From assembly GCF_003071365.1 (NCBI RefSeq), contig NZ_CP028960.1, positions 1,426,001 to 1,490,000 on the forward strand: a stretch of 64,000 bases of DNA, in the 5' to 3' direction. Below the pieces are notes generated by a model that was given only the letters and a program-made list of their open reading frames with translations, was not told the origin of the DNA and made no database searches. A program made the position numbers and the translations under genes. Positions 33,571 through 42,938 of this stretch are shown here, one piece after another. How positions within the stretch are numbered: the first letter of the stretch is position 1; each line of letters begins with the position of its first letter. The DNA comes from Methyloceanibacter sp. wino2 (GTDB taxonomy: Bacteria > Pseudomonadota > Alphaproteobacteria > Rhizobiales > Methyloligellaceae).

Positions 33571-35112
33571 CTAAGCGCTTACCGTCAGCGCCATGCGCTT
33601 TTGCCGGCGCCGCTGGACCGAGGACGGGATACCCAACGCCTCGCGATATTTTGCGACGGTCCGGCGCGCGATATCGATGCCATCCACCTTGAGGCGCTCG
33701 ACAATCTTGTCGTCGGATAGGACGTCTTCCGCAGGCTCCCCGTCGATCATTTCACGAATCCGGTGCCGCACGGCTTCCGAGGAGTGGAAATCGCCCTCAC
33801 CCGTGGCGGCAATCGCGGATGTGAAGAAGTATTTCAACTCAAACAGACCGCGATTCGTCGCCATGTATTTGTTGGCCGTCACGCGGCTCACGGTCGATTC
33901 GTGCATCGAAATCGCATCGGCGACGGTCTTGAGATTGAGCGGCCGCAAATGCCGGACGCCGTAGGTGAAGAACGCGTCCTGCTGGCGCACGATTTCCTGC
34001 GACACTTTCAGGATCGTGCGCGCGCGCTGATCGAGACTCTTCACCAGCCAGTTCGCCGTCTGCAGACAATCGACAAGGTAGCTCTTGTCGTCCTTCGCGA
34101 GCGGCGACTTGCTGACCCTCGCATAATAGGTCTGGTTGACGAGAACGCGGGGCAGCGTGTCCGAATTGAGCTCCACGTGATAACTGCCGTCCGGCAACGT
34201 CCGCAGCAGCACGTCCGGCACGATGGGTTGCGCCGGCGCCGCGCCGAACTCCAAGCCGGGCTTCGGATTGAGCCTCTTCAGCTCGGCGATCATGTCGAGC
34301 AGATCCTCGTCGCTCACGCTCGTGGCGCGTTTCAAGGCGACGAGATCGTGGGCCGCAAGGAGGTGCAGGTTGTCGACCAGCGCGGCCATGGCGGGATCGC
34401 AGCGATCACGCTCTTTCAGCTGGATCGTCAGACACTCGCGCAGATCGCGCGCGAAGACACCGCACGGATCGAAGTTCTGCATCTGCCGCAACGTGTCTTC
34501 GACCAAGTCGATTGGCGCCCCAAGCTGGCTGGCGAGCAGATCCAACTCGCCGCGCAGATAGCCGGATTCATCCGTCAGATCGATGATGTGCTGGCCGATC
34601 ATGCGTTGCGCGGGATCGGCGAAGGCCAGCGCAAGCTGCTCCGATAGATGGAGCCGCAACGTCTTTTCCTCGGCCACATAGGCTTCGAGGTCGGCGCCGT
34701 CCTCGGATACGCCGGGGCCGGACTGCGTCAGCCCGCTCCAGCCGCTGTCCATCACGGCGCCCGGTACAAAATCTTCCGAGTCGGGAAACATGTCGCGAGG
34801 ATCGGCGTCGAGATCCTCCGTACGGTTGTTGTCGCCGCCGGATTCGAGATCGACCCAATTGTCGGAGTCGCGCGCATCCGCCGCGCTGTCGTTCTTCTCA
34901 TCCGACCCTTCAGGGGCATTATCATCCGTTGTCGGACTAGCCGGACCGTCCCCGTCGCTGCGCTCAAGCAATGGATTGCGCTCAAGCTCCCCCTCCACAA
35001 ACGCGCTCAGCTCCATGTTCGACAGCTGCAGGAGTTTGATGGCCTGCTGCAACTGAGGCGTCATGACCAGACTCTGGGTCTGGCGCATTTCGAGCTTTGC
35101 GTTGATCGCCAT
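33571..35112 (-). CDS. rpoN: RNA polymerase sigma-54 factor
   Basis: 513 residues. Gln-rich region I (QTQSLVMTPQLQQAIKLLQL) binds activators, an acidic region II follows, and then come the core-binding and helix-turn-helix parts. The RpoN box ARRTVAKYREALGI lies near the C-terminus. It directs transcription of nitrogen and other sigma-54 promoters that need AAA+ activators. It follows lptB after 26 bases, the standard order. Confidence 0.97.
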   Translation of the reverse strand: MAINAKLEMRQTQSLVMTPQLQQAIKLLQLSNMELSAFVEGELERNPLLERSDGDGPASPTTDDNAPEGSDEKNDSAADARDSDNWVDLESGGDNNRTEDLDADPRDMFPDSEDFVPGAVMDSGWSGLTQSGPGVSEDGADLEAYVAEEKTLRLHLSEQLALAFADPAQRMIGQHIIDLTDESGYLRGELDLLASQLGAPIDLVEDTLRQMQNFDPCGVFARDLRECLTIQLKERDRCDPAMAALVDNLHLLAAHDLVALKRATSVSDEDLLDMIAELKRLNPKPGLEFGAAPAQPIVPDVLLRTLPDGSYHVELNSDTLPRVLVNQTYYARVSKSPLAKDDKSYLVDCLQTANWLVKSLDQRARTILKVSQEIVRQQDAFFTYGVRHLRPLNLKTVADAISMHESTVSRVTANKYMATNRGLFELKYFFTSAIAATGEGDFHSSEAVRHRIREMIDGEPAEDVLSDDKIVERLKVDGIDIARRTVAKYREALGIPSSVQRRRQKRMALTVSA

Positions 35113-35138
35113 CTACGAAGTCACTCGCGATCACATAG

Positions 35139-36233
35139 TCAGATTTTGAAATCGTCGCCCAGATAGACGCGTCTGACGTCCTCATTGTTGACGATCTCGT
35201 GGGTGGTTCCGTGGGTCAAAACAGTCCCGTCATGAATAATATAGGCCCGGCCCACGAGGTCGAGCGTCTCGCGAACATTGTGATCGGTGATCAGGACGCC
35301 GATGCCGCGCTGGGTGAGGTGCCGTACGAGCGCACGAATGTCGTTGACCGCGATCGGATCGATGCCTGCGAAAGGCTCGTCGAGCAGCATGTAGGACGGA
35401 CGCGTGGCAAGGGCACGCGCGATCTCGACACGGCGGCGCTCACCACCAGACAAGCGCATGGACGGCGAGGTTCTAAGCCGCGTGATCCGGAATTCCTCGA
35501 GCAAGGCATCCAGCTGCTCCCGGCGGGCCTTTTTGTTCGGCTCCACCGTTTCCAAGACCGCCAGGATATTCTCCTCGACCGTCAGACCGCGAAAGATGGA
35601 TGCTTCCTGCGGCAAATAACCGATTCCGAGCCGGGCGCGGCGGTACATCGGCAGGCGCGTAACATCCTGCCCATCGATCTTGATCGAGCCCTCGTCCGCG
35701 GGAATGAGCCCGGTAATCATGTAGAACGTCGTCGTCTTACCCGCACCGTTGGGGCCGAGCAGCCCCACGGCTTCGCCGCGCTGGACATCGAGGCTGACAC
35801 CGCGGACGACCGTACGCTTCTTGAAACTTTTGACGATCGACCGGATGGTCAGCCAGCCCTCGCCTGGCTCATGCAGTCCTTGCGCACCTGCCTGGGCCTG
35901 TTCCGCATGCGGCGGCAGTGGCGGCGGCGCAGCCTGTGCTGGCGGAACCCTATGAGGCTGCGGTGCCGGCTGCGCGACTGGCTGCCGCTGGGGCACTGGC
36001 TGCCCCTGAGGCGCCGGCATGGCCGGGCGCTGCGCTTGGCTTGGATAAGCAGGCTGGACTTGATGGATGCGTTGGTCGGGTTGCGTCGGGGCGCTCGGGC
36101 GCCCCTGGTCGTGACGTGGCACGTGCGCAGGCTGCGCCCCAGCGGACGCACCTTGCGGAGCGGAAACCGCTCCTTGTCCCGGTATCGAGACCACCTTGCC
36201 CACCGCTCGTGTCACCCTTCGGTTGAAACGCAC
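35139..36233 (-). CDS. lptB: LPS export ABC transporter ATP-binding protein LptB, with a Pro/Gln-rich N-terminal extension
   Basis: 364 residues. The last 240 are a normal LptB: Walker A GPNGAGKTT, signature LSGGERRR, Walker B LLDEPFAGIDP and the H-loop ITDHNVRETLD. It powers LPS transport from the inner membrane through LptC and LptA. The first 120 residues or so are low complexity, rich in Pro, Gln and Ala, and unlike other LptB proteins. Either they are a real extension or the start lies nearer GEGWLTIRSIVKSF; no good internal start with a ribosome-binding site was identified. Confidence 0.93.
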   Translation of the reverse strand: MRFNRRVTRAVGKVVSIPGQGAVSAPQGASAGAQPAHVPRHDQGRPSAPTQPDQRIHQVQPAYPSQAQRPAMPAPQGQPVPQRQPVAQPAPQPHRVPPAQAAPPPLPPHAEQAQAGAQGLHEPGEGWLTIRSIVKSFKKRTVVRGVSLDVQRGEAVGLLGPNGAGKTTTFYMITGLIPADEGSIKIDGQDVTRLPMYRRARLGIGYLPQEASIFRGLTVEENILAVLETVEPNKKARREQLDALLEEFRITRLRTSPSMRLSGGERRRVEIARALATRPSYMLLDEPFAGIDPIAVNDIRALVRHLTQRGIGVLITDHNVRETLDLVGRAYIIHDGTVLTHGTTHEIVNNEDVRRVYLGDDFKI

Positions 36234-36407
36234 CGCCGTTAATATCGGCTAAAGTGTACGCAGAATACCTGCAGAAATCCCTGACATTCCAATTCTGCGA
36301 CAATCACGGCCACAGCGGGGCGCGGCACACGGACGCGCGCAAAGAGCGCATGTGCGACGTGGTGGCACGCCGTGGCGACGCCGGCCGGCCGGGGAAACAT
36401 CCCAGGG

Positions 36408-37166
36408 TCAGGGCTGCGCGGCCTCTTTCGCTTTCTTCTTCTCCTTGCCGGGCTTTTTCTTCTCTTCCTTCGGGAGAAGCAAAGCACGGATCCGGCGGCT
36501 GCCGTCCTGTGTCGTGCCGGTGTTCTCGAACCGGCTCTCGCCCGTGGCCAGGTCGATATTGAGCCGGTCTCCCTTTAGCACGTTCTGCCCTTGGGATAGT
36601 ACCACATTGCCGCCGACGAGAGCCTTCTGCCCGGCCACGTCGTAGATGGCCCAATCGCTGGTCGTCGTCTGATCTTCGTCACTGTTGATGACCACGTTGC
36701 CGCTCACGGTGACCTTCTGACTGGGGACGTCATAGACGAGGTGATCGCAGGTCGTCGTCTGGTTGTCTTCTCCGCTGATCACGACGCTGCCGCGCGCCTC
36801 GATCTTTTCGATCTGACCGTCGGGGCCAGAGTCGCCCGCGGCCGGGGGCTGCGCTTCAGCGGCGACCTGCTGCTGATCGGGTTGTCCCGTGAGCTTGTTC
36901 GCCCCGCCGACATAATGCACGTCGAGTTGCGCCGCCCGCAGGGTCGAGGAGCCCTGGCTGGCCCGGACATTGCCCTTGAACACGGCCAGCTTCTTCTCGT
37001 CGTAGACGGTGAGCGTGTCGGACAGAATGTCGATGGGCTTGTCGGAATTCTTGGATAGGCCCTTGAAGGCGCTCTTGACCTCCTCGGCGACAGCCGGGAT
37101 CGGCGCGAACGCGCCCAGTAGGACCACAGCGGCCACCGGGATCCAAGAGACGGGCGCCAGTCTCAT
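36408..37166 (-). CDS. lptA: LptA/OstA family periplasmic LPS-transport protein
   Basis: 252 residues with a signal peptide (about 1-27, ending AVAEE), then an OstA beta-jellyroll: KPIDILSDTLTVYDEKKLAVFKG, VVISGEDNQTTTCDHLVYD, VTVSGNVVINSDED and VLKGDRLNIDLATGES. A Lys/Glu-rich tail follows. It bridges LPS from LptC to LptD across the periplasm. Its start overlaps lptC by 4 bases. Confidence 0.9.
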   Translation of the reverse strand: MRLAPVSWIPVAAVVLLGAFAPIPAVAEEVKSAFKGLSKNSDKPIDILSDTLTVYDEKKLAVFKGNVRASQGSSTLRAAQLDVHYVGGANKLTGQPDQQQVAAEAQPPAAGDSGPDGQIEKIEARGSVVISGEDNQTTTCDHLVYDVPSQKVTVSGNVVINSDEDQTTTSDWAIYDVAGQKALVGGNVVLSQGQNVLKGDRLNIDLATGESRFENTGTTQDGSRRIRALLLPKEEKKKPGKEKKKAKEAAQP

Positions 37167-37930
37167 TGCGCCGGCCCCGTCTGAGTTTCGGCCGGGGCGG
37201 CCGATGGCGCAGGTGCAGATGCGCCGGCGGCGGCCGGCTGGGTTGAAGGCGCCGAGGCCTTGCCCTTCCGAGGCTTCAGATGAACGGCCACCTTCCCGCG
37301 AAAGACGATCTCGTTCTTGTCCGAATAGAGGGTCATCGCGTTCGCTCGGACGGTCCCGGACGGCAGATCGAGTTTGACCGGGTTATGCGACCGAAGAATC
37401 TGGTTCTTCATGTCGATCGTGGCGTAGGAGAGTTCTCCGGTCAGACCGGCGCTGGTGGCGAGCGTGATCCGGTCCTTGAGGATGAGCCGCTCCTTCTTCG
37501 AGTCGAACTTGCCCCGCACCGCGCGCATCCGCGACCAGCTTGCATTGGCCTTGTTGGTCACGTCGGCCTCAATCTTGTTCAATGCGACGAGGTTGGGGTT
37601 CGTGACATCCTGATCGGCGTAGTCGGCCCGGATGACGTAGTCCCCATTCTTCTTGTCGGTCCCGCGCATGGTCGGATTGAGCATCCGCAAGGCGCCGTCG
37701 GTCACCTGGAGGCCGTCGATGCTGGCGGTGATGCCGCCGACATGGACGTTCATACGCGTCGAGAAGAAGTAGGCGCCCAGCACGAGAATGGCGAGCACGG
37801 GCAGCGCCTTTCGCAGGACACGAACCACCATGCTGTGGCGCTTGGCATTGCGCATCGCCCGGGCGCGCTCTTCAGGCGTCCGTATCCGGTGGCGCGACCG
37901 TGCGCCCGCGATGTTCGCCTCATATGCCAT
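37163..37930 (-). CDS. lptC: LPS export ABC transporter periplasmic protein LptC
   Basis: 255 residues from the ATG at 37930 (a GTG at 37963 would add 11). After a basic cytoplasmic start comes one membrane anchor (ALPVLAILVLGAYFFS), then a periplasmic beta-jellyroll with repeated strands such as LTGELSYATIDMKNQILRSH and GTVRANAMTLYSDKNEIVFR. It links the LptB2FG pump to LptA. The C-terminus is Ala/Pro-rich. It is in the rnd-lptC-lptA-lptB-rpoN order. Confidence 0.9.
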   Translation of the reverse strand: MAYEANIAGARSRHRIRTPEERARAMRNAKRHSMVVRVLRKALPVLAILVLGAYFFSTRMNVHVGGITASIDGLQVTDGALRMLNPTMRGTDKKNGDYVIRADYADQDVTNPNLVALNKIEADVTNKANASWSRMRAVRGKFDSKKERLILKDRITLATSAGLTGELSYATIDMKNQILRSHNPVKLDLPSGTVRANAMTLYSDKNEIVFRGKVAVHLKPRKGKASAPSTQPAAAGASAPAPSAAPAETQTGPAQ

Positions 37931-38060
37931 TACATTCGCCAACTTCCGCGCTCCTGGCTCCACGTACGATTGGACAGGCCGGAACCGTTAGGTAGCTAGC
38001 CGCAGGACTTTGATCAGATTGCGACCGGGGCCCTTGATTTCCTGCGGTTTTTCGCGGGCC

Positions 38061-38681
38061 TCAATGGGCGAAGATATCCATTTCGGACCAGCCTTTGAGG
38101 TCCAATTCGGCCCGCACCGGCAGAAACGCGAAACAGGCGCGCGCGAGATGAGCGCGACCTTCGCGATCAAGCATCGTATCCAGCCGCTCCTTGAGCGCAT
38201 GCAGATACAGCACGTCACTGGCCGCATAGCTGAGCTGTTCTGGGCTCAACGTCTCCGCGCCCCAGTCGGAGGATTGCTGCTGCTTGGACAGCTCGACGCC
38301 CAGGAGTTCCCGGCACAAATCCTTCAGGCCGTGCCGGTCGGTATAGGTGCGGGTCAGCTTCGAGGCGATCTTGGTGCAGTAGATCGGGGCCGTGTCGACA
38401 CCAAGATACTGCTTCAGCACGGCCACGTCGAAACGGGCATAGTGGAAGATCTTGAGAACGCTGTCGTCCGCCAGCAGGCGCTTCAACTCGGGTGCCTCGT
38501 CGCCCGGCGAAATCTGCACCAGCACCGCCCGTCCGTCACCGTCGGAGAGTTGCACGAGGCAGAGCCGGTCGCGGTGAGGATTGAGGCCGAGCGTCTCGGT
38601 ATCGACCGCGATCGCCTTGGCCTTGAAGCGGCCCGGCGGCAAGTCACCCTTGAAGAGTTCAACGGTCGAGGACTGGCTCAA
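38061..38681 (-). CDS. rnd: Ribonuclease D-type 3'-5' exonuclease
   Basis: 206 residues, DEDDy exonuclease fold: AIAVDTETLGLNPHRDRL (motif I Asp and Glu), FHYARFDVAVL (motif II Asp), and LSYAASDVLYLHAL (motif III Tyr and Asp). The HRDC domain of E. coli RNase D is absent, as in many short alphaproteobacterial homologues. It trims 3' ends of small RNAs. It is upstream of lptC in the same direction. Confidence 0.9.
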   Translation of the reverse strand: MSQSSTVELFKGDLPPGRFKAKAIAVDTETLGLNPHRDRLCLVQLSDGDGRAVLVQISPGDEAPELKRLLADDSVLKIFHYARFDVAVLKQYLGVDTAPIYCTKIASKLTRTYTDRHGLKDLCRELLGVELSKQQQSSDWGAETLSPEQLSYAASDVLYLHALKERLDTMLDREGRAHLARACFAFLPVRAELDLKGWSEMDIFAH

Positions 38682-38763
38682 TTGCGCCTTTCCGGAAGGA
38701 CCTCGTCAGACCCTTCTTGCCGACTGAGACGCTCGCCGTACCATTGCACGGCGAGACGAGAGA

Positions 38764-38850
38764 TGGTGCCCAGGAGAAGACTCGAACTTCCACACCCATA
38801 CGGGCACTAGCACCTGAAGCTAGCGCGTCTACCAATTCCGCCACCTGGGC
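38764..38850 (-). tRNA. tRNA-Leu (anticodon CAG)
   Basis: 87 bases with encoded CCA on the minus strand. The acceptor arms GCCCAGG and CCTGGGC pair, the D-arm is GGCGGAATTGGTAGACGC, and the anticodon stem CTAGC/GCTAG encloses TTCAGGT (anticodon CAG). A long class II variable arm and the T-loop GTTCGAGTC follow. Confidence 0.95.
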
Positions 38851-38996
38851 TTGAACGCGTTCAGGTACGATTGGCGCTGCGCAATGTCAATTCTTTCGAC
38901 AGCGGGAATTGAGACGAAGAACCGCCTTCAAGGCGGCCTGTGTTCGTGGCATGTTGCATCTGCGAAATTCAGCGCCGTGAGAGATGAGGCACTGCC

Positions 38997-39971
38997 GTGG
39001 GCGTCACACTGAACAATCGAGCATTGGTAACCGTTTATGGCGGCTCCGGATTTCTGGGACGCCACCTGGTGAGGGCCATAGCCCGCACCGGCGCGCGCGT
39101 GCGGGTCCCCTGCCGCCGTCCGGATCTTGCCGGTCATTTGCAGCCGCTCGGCGGTGTCGGTCAGATCGTGCCGGTCCAGGCGAATGTGCGGTTCCCCGAC
39201 TCGCTCGTGACCGCGGCCGAGGATGCGGACGCGGTGGTGAACCTCGTCGGGATCCTGTTCGCTTCCGGCAAGCAGACCTTCAAGACGGTGCAGGACGAGG
39301 GCGCACGGAATGTCGCCGAGGCCGCCAAGGCGGCCGGTGTCGGCACCTTCGTCCATGTCTCGGCCATCGGCGCCGACGCGGACTCGCCGTCGGTCTATGC
39401 CCAGAGCAAGGCAGCCGGCGAAGCGGCCGTTCGCGACGTATACCCCGATGCCACGATCGTCCGCCCGTCGGTGGTGTTCGGCCCGGAAGACGAGTTCTTC
39501 AACCGGTTCGGCGCGATGGCGCAGCTGTTCCCGGCGCTCCCCCTGATCGGCGGCGGGCACACTAAGTTCCAGCCGGTGTTCGTCGGCGACGTGGCGCAGA
39601 CCCTCGTCGCGGCGATCGAAGGCCGGACCAAGACGGATGCGCCGTACGAACTCGGCGGACCCGAAGTCCTGACCATGAAAGAGGTGATGGAGCGCGTGCT
39701 CGCCTACACGATGCGCTCGCGCCCGCTGATCTCGATGCCGTTCTGGCTAGCGAAACTGCAGGGTGCCTTCCTGCAATGGCTGCCCAACCCGCCGCTGACC
39801 ATCGACCAGGTCCGGCTTCTCGAAACCGACAATGTCGTCAGCGAGGGCGCTGTGAAGGACGGGCGCACGCTGCAGGGGCTCGGCATCGAACCGGTGCAGG
39901 TCGCCAGCGTCGTCCCGGACTATCTGGAGCAGTTCCGCCCGCGCGGGCAGTTCTCGGTCTACAAAGCCTGA
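38997..39971 (+). CDS. NDUFA9-like NAD(P)-binding SDR protein (complex I-associated type)
   Basis: 324 residues from a GTG start. The N-terminal Rossmann motif VYGGSGFLGRHLVRAIA is followed by NLVGILF, HVSAIGAD, YAQSKAAGEAAV (Tyr-x3-Lys) and RPSVVFGPED. This is the atypical extended SDR group related to the mitochondrial NDUFA9 subunit, common in alphaproteobacteria. Its substrate is unknown; a role near complex I or quinones is suggested by the family only. Confidence 0.85.
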   Translation: MGVTLNNRALVTVYGGSGFLGRHLVRAIARTGARVRVPCRRPDLAGHLQPLGGVGQIVPVQANVRFPDSLVTAAEDADAVVNLVGILFASGKQTFKTVQDEGARNVAEAAKAAGVGTFVHVSAIGADADSPSVYAQSKAAGEAAVRDVYPDATIVRPSVVFGPEDEFFNRFGAMAQLFPALPLIGGGHTKFQPVFVGDVAQTLVAAIEGRTKTDAPYELGGPEVLTMKEVMERVLAYTMRSRPLISMPFWLAKLQGAFLQWLPNPPLTIDQVRLLETDNVVSEGAVKDGRTLQGLGIEPVQVASVVPDYLEQFRPRGQFSVYKA

Positions 39972-39980
39972 GCCGACGCC

Positions 39981-40133
39981 CTACTGCGGCACGGCCAATT
40001 TCGGCATGCCTTGGCACACTTCGAGGCCCGCAGGCACTGTCAGCCAATCGGGCTCCGTGCGCGCGAGCCCGAACCGTTGCAGCTTGTGCCAGAACGCATC
40101 CGCCGTGATGAGCCTCAGGCGTCCGATCCTCAC
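39981..40133 (-). CDS. Possible 50-aa protein coupled to uppP
   Basis: A GTG at 40133 overlaps the uppP stop (GTGA) and opens 50 codons. The product has RIGRLRLITADAFWHKLQRF and then WLTVPAGLEVCQGMPKLAVP, ordinary soluble-protein composition rather than a shadow pattern. No family known to me. Support: the 4-base overlap and codon composition. Confidence 0.5.
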   Translation of the reverse strand: MRIGRLRLITADAFWHKLQRFGLARTEPDWLTVPAGLEVCQGMPKLAVPQ

Positions 40134-40927
40134 ATGTAGATCATGAACAGCAGGAAGCCGCCGAGGACCATGCGGTAGAGCACGAAAGGCAGGAAGCTGA
40201 TACGGCGGACGAGCGCCATCAGGAAGGCGATGGCCGCAAGACCGGCGAAGAAGGTGAGGATCGCGCAATACACCGAATCCATGGTGATCGTGGCGCCGGC
40301 CGCGAGTGCTTCGCCCACGGTCAGCACGCCGGCGCCCGCGATCGCGGGAATGCCCAAGAGAAACGAGAACCGAGCCGCATCGGGGCGCGTGTAGTTCAAG
40401 AAGCGGGCGGCGGTCATGGTCACGCCCGAGCGGCTCGTGCCCGGAATGAGAGCCAGCGCCTGCGCTACGCCGATTATCATGGCGCTCTTGAGCGTCATGT
40501 TCTCGATGGTCTTCTCCTGTCGGCCGATCATGTCGGCGATCAGCATGAGGATGCCGTAGATCACGGTGTTCCAGGCGACGATCGTGACGCTGCGTTCCAG
40601 ATCGCCGAAGCCGAATTTCTTGAGAAACAGACCGAATGCGACCGCAGGGATCGTGGCCAGAAGGATGTAGATCGCCAGCTTGCCGTCCTGCGTGACCTTG
40701 CCCCGAAAAAGCTCCAAGGCGCCGACGATCAGCTTCCAGACATCACGCCAGAAATAGATCAGAATCGCGAACAGGGTGCCGACATGCACCATGACGTCGA
40801 CGAACTGGCCTTGGTCCGGCCAATGAAAAAGGTAAGGAACGAGGACCAGATGGCCCGAGGAGGAAATGGGCAGGAACTCCGTGATTCCCTGAACCACCGC
40901 GATGACGATGATCTGCTCTATGGTCAT
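40130..40927 (-). CDS. uppP: Undecaprenyl-diphosphatase
   Basis: 265 residues, a polytopic membrane protein of the BacA type. The two active-site loops are present: EFLPISSSGHLVLVP near the N-terminus and PGTSRSGVTMTAARFLN in the second half. It dephosphorylates undecaprenyl pyrophosphate to recycle the lipid carrier for cell-wall and surface polysaccharide synthesis. Confidence 0.96.
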   Translation of the reverse strand: MTIEQIIVIAVVQGITEFLPISSSGHLVLVPYLFHWPDQGQFVDVMVHVGTLFAILIYFWRDVWKLIVGALELFRGKVTQDGKLAIYILLATIPAVAFGLFLKKFGFGDLERSVTIVAWNTVIYGILMLIADMIGRQEKTIENMTLKSAMIIGVAQALALIPGTSRSGVTMTAARFLNYTRPDAARFSFLLGIPAIAGAGVLTVGEALAAGATITMDSVYCAILTFFAGLAAIAFLMALVRRISFLPFVLYRMVLGGFLLFMIYM

Positions 40928-41062
40928 GGTCCCAATCCCCAGACGCGGCGTGCCCGTGCCGCTTGTTCGCCTTGGCCGCAGGTTCTATACGAGGCTCATG
41001 CGTTTGGCGCGATTCATTTTCCGCCCGATTACCTTCCGAACGAATAGCGATCGAAGCCCCTC

Positions 41063-41749
41063 ATGGCGAATCTTCTTCACCATCCGCTATGCGCCTTCTC
41101 CCGGTCAATTCGTCTCGCCTTTGCCGAGTGTAGGGTCGAGTACGAGCTGAACGAAGAGAGGCCGTGGGAGTGGAGACCCGAGTTTCTGACTCTCAACCCA
41201 GCGGGAACATTGCCGGTCTTCATCCCCGACGACGGGGTCCCGATCGCCGGCGCCTACGCCATCTCTGAATGGCTTTCCGACACGATGGACGAGCGCGCGG
41301 CGACCGCTTTCCAGCCCTTCCCGGGGAATGCTGCGGCCCGTGCCGAGACGCGCCGCCTCGTGGAGTGGTTCCATCAAAAGTTCTACGAGGAAGTCACCGA
41401 TTACCTCGTGGTGGAGAAAGTCTTCCGGCGCTTCGGCCCCCAAAGCTCTTCGCCCGATATGGCGGCAATGCGGGCCGGGCACGACAATTTGCGCTATCAT
41501 ATGACCTATATCGGCCATTTGACGGAAACGCGCAGCTGGCTCGCAGGCGACGCAATGAGCTTTGCGGACTTGGCGGCGGCGGCGCATCTGTCGGCCCTGG
41601 ACTATCTCGGCGAGGTGCCGTGGGAAGAGTTCGAACCTGCCAAGAACTGGTATGCGCTGGTGAAGTCCCGGCCTTCCTTCCGCCCGCTGCTACAAGACCG
41701 GATCGCCGGATTCGTCCCGGCGGGGACCTATGCCGATCTGGACTTCTGA
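41063..41749 (+). CDS. Glutathione S-transferase family protein, FzlA-like
   Basis: 228 residues. The thioredoxin-like N-terminal domain (HHPLCAFSRSIRLAFAE, LNPAGTLPVFI, ISEWL) is followed by an all-helical C-terminal domain with SFADLAAAAHLSALDYLGE and a conserved SRPSFRPLLQDR end. The whole pattern resembles FzlA, the Caulobacter FtsZ-binding GST relative needed for constriction. That specific assignment is from memory of the family and not certain; a detoxifying GST is possible. Confidence 0.8.
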   Translation: MANLLHHPLCAFSRSIRLAFAECRVEYELNEERPWEWRPEFLTLNPAGTLPVFIPDDGVPIAGAYAISEWLSDTMDERAATAFQPFPGNAAARAETRRLVEWFHQKFYEEVTDYLVVEKVFRRFGPQSSSPDMAAMRAGHDNLRYHMTYIGHLTETRSWLAGDAMSFADLAAAAHLSALDYLGEVPWEEFEPAKNWYALVKSRPSFRPLLQDRIAGFVPAGTYADLDF

Positions 41750-41807
41750 ACTGGAAGCGCGCCGCCGGGAGCCTGCCCACCCTGCCACGAACGGACGGTC
41801 GCCCGTG

Positions 41808-42938
41808 ATGGGACACTCCCTGAAACGGACCATCGCCGAACGCGCGGAGGCGCTTGGCTTCGATGCCGTGCGGTTCGCAAGCGCCGATGCGCCGGACGGA
41901 ATGGGACCCGCGCTCGATGCGTTCCTTGGGCAGGGGCGCGAGGGCGATATGGGCTGGCTCAAGGACACGGCCGAGCGCCGTAAGAGCCCTCGTGCGCTGT
42001 GGCGCGACGTGCGCAGCATCATCTTGCTCGGGATGAACTACGGGGGCCCTGACGACCCGCTGAAAGCCTTGGAGAACACCTCGCACGGGGCGGTCTCTAT
42101 CTACGCAAAGCGCCCCGACTACCATGAGGTCATCAAGGGCAAGCTCAAACAACTCGCGGGACAGATCCATGCGCTGGCCGGCGGTGACGTGAAAGTGTTC
42201 GTCGATACCGCGCCCGTGATGGAGAAGCCGCTTGCGGCGAAGGCCGGGCTCGGGTGGCAGGGCAAGCACACGAACTTGGTTTCGCGCGACTTCGGCTCGT
42301 GGCTTTTCCTAGGTTGCATCTTCACCACGGCAGATATCGAAGCGGACGCGCCCGAGATCGACCATTGCGGCGCCTGCCGCCGCTGCCTCGACGCCTGCCC
42401 GACGAAGGCGTTCACCGCGCCATACGAGATCGACGCGCGCCGCTGCGTCTCCTATCTGACCATCGAGCACAAGGGGCACATCGCCCGCGAGTTCCGCGCG
42501 GCGATGGGGAACCGCATCTATGGCTGCGACGATTGTCTCGCCGTCTGCCCTTGGAACAAATTCGCGCAAGCGAGCCATGAGACGAAGCTCGCCATTCGTC
42601 CGGAGACGGACGACCCGCCGCTCGCCGAGATCCTGGCGCTGGACGATGCGGCGTTTCGAGAACGTTTTCGCCGCACGCCGATCAAACGCGGAGGACGTGA
42701 CCGCCTCGTCCGCAATGCCCTCATTGCAGCCGGCAATTCGGCGGACGCATCGCTCGTGCCACATGTCGAAGCGTTGATCGATGACGCCTCCCCGCTCGTG
42801 CGCGCCATGGCGGCATGGGCGCTTCAACGCCTCGATCCTGCCAAATCGGACATGCTGCGTGCGGAACGGCTTGCCGCCGAGACAGACACTGCCGTCCGGG
42901 CGGAATGGCAGGAGACCGAGGGAGCGCTCGTGCCATGA
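41808..42938 (+). CDS. queG: Epoxyqueuosine reductase
   Basis: 376 residues from the ATG at 41808; the frame extends to 41730, overlapping the GST gene. An N-terminal cobalamin-binding region (GMNYGGP, VFVDTAPVMEKPLAAKAGLG) is followed by two [4Fe-4S] motifs: CGACRRCLDACPTKAF, and CDDCLAVCPWNKFA together with an upstream Cys. A HEAT-like C-terminal part follows. It performs the last step of queuosine formation in tRNA. It overlaps the next gene as ATGA. Confidence 0.95.
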   Translation: MGHSLKRTIAERAEALGFDAVRFASADAPDGMGPALDAFLGQGREGDMGWLKDTAERRKSPRALWRDVRSIILLGMNYGGPDDPLKALENTSHGAVSIYAKRPDYHEVIKGKLKQLAGQIHALAGGDVKVFVDTAPVMEKPLAAKAGLGWQGKHTNLVSRDFGSWLFLGCIFTTADIEADAPEIDHCGACRRCLDACPTKAFTAPYEIDARRCVSYLTIEHKGHIAREFRAAMGNRIYGCDDCLAVCPWNKFAQASHETKLAIRPETDDPPLAEILALDDAAFRERFRRTPIKRGGRDRLVRNALIAAGNSADASLVPHVEALIDDASPLVRAMAAWALQRLDPAKSDMLRAERLAAETDTAVRAEWQETEGALVP

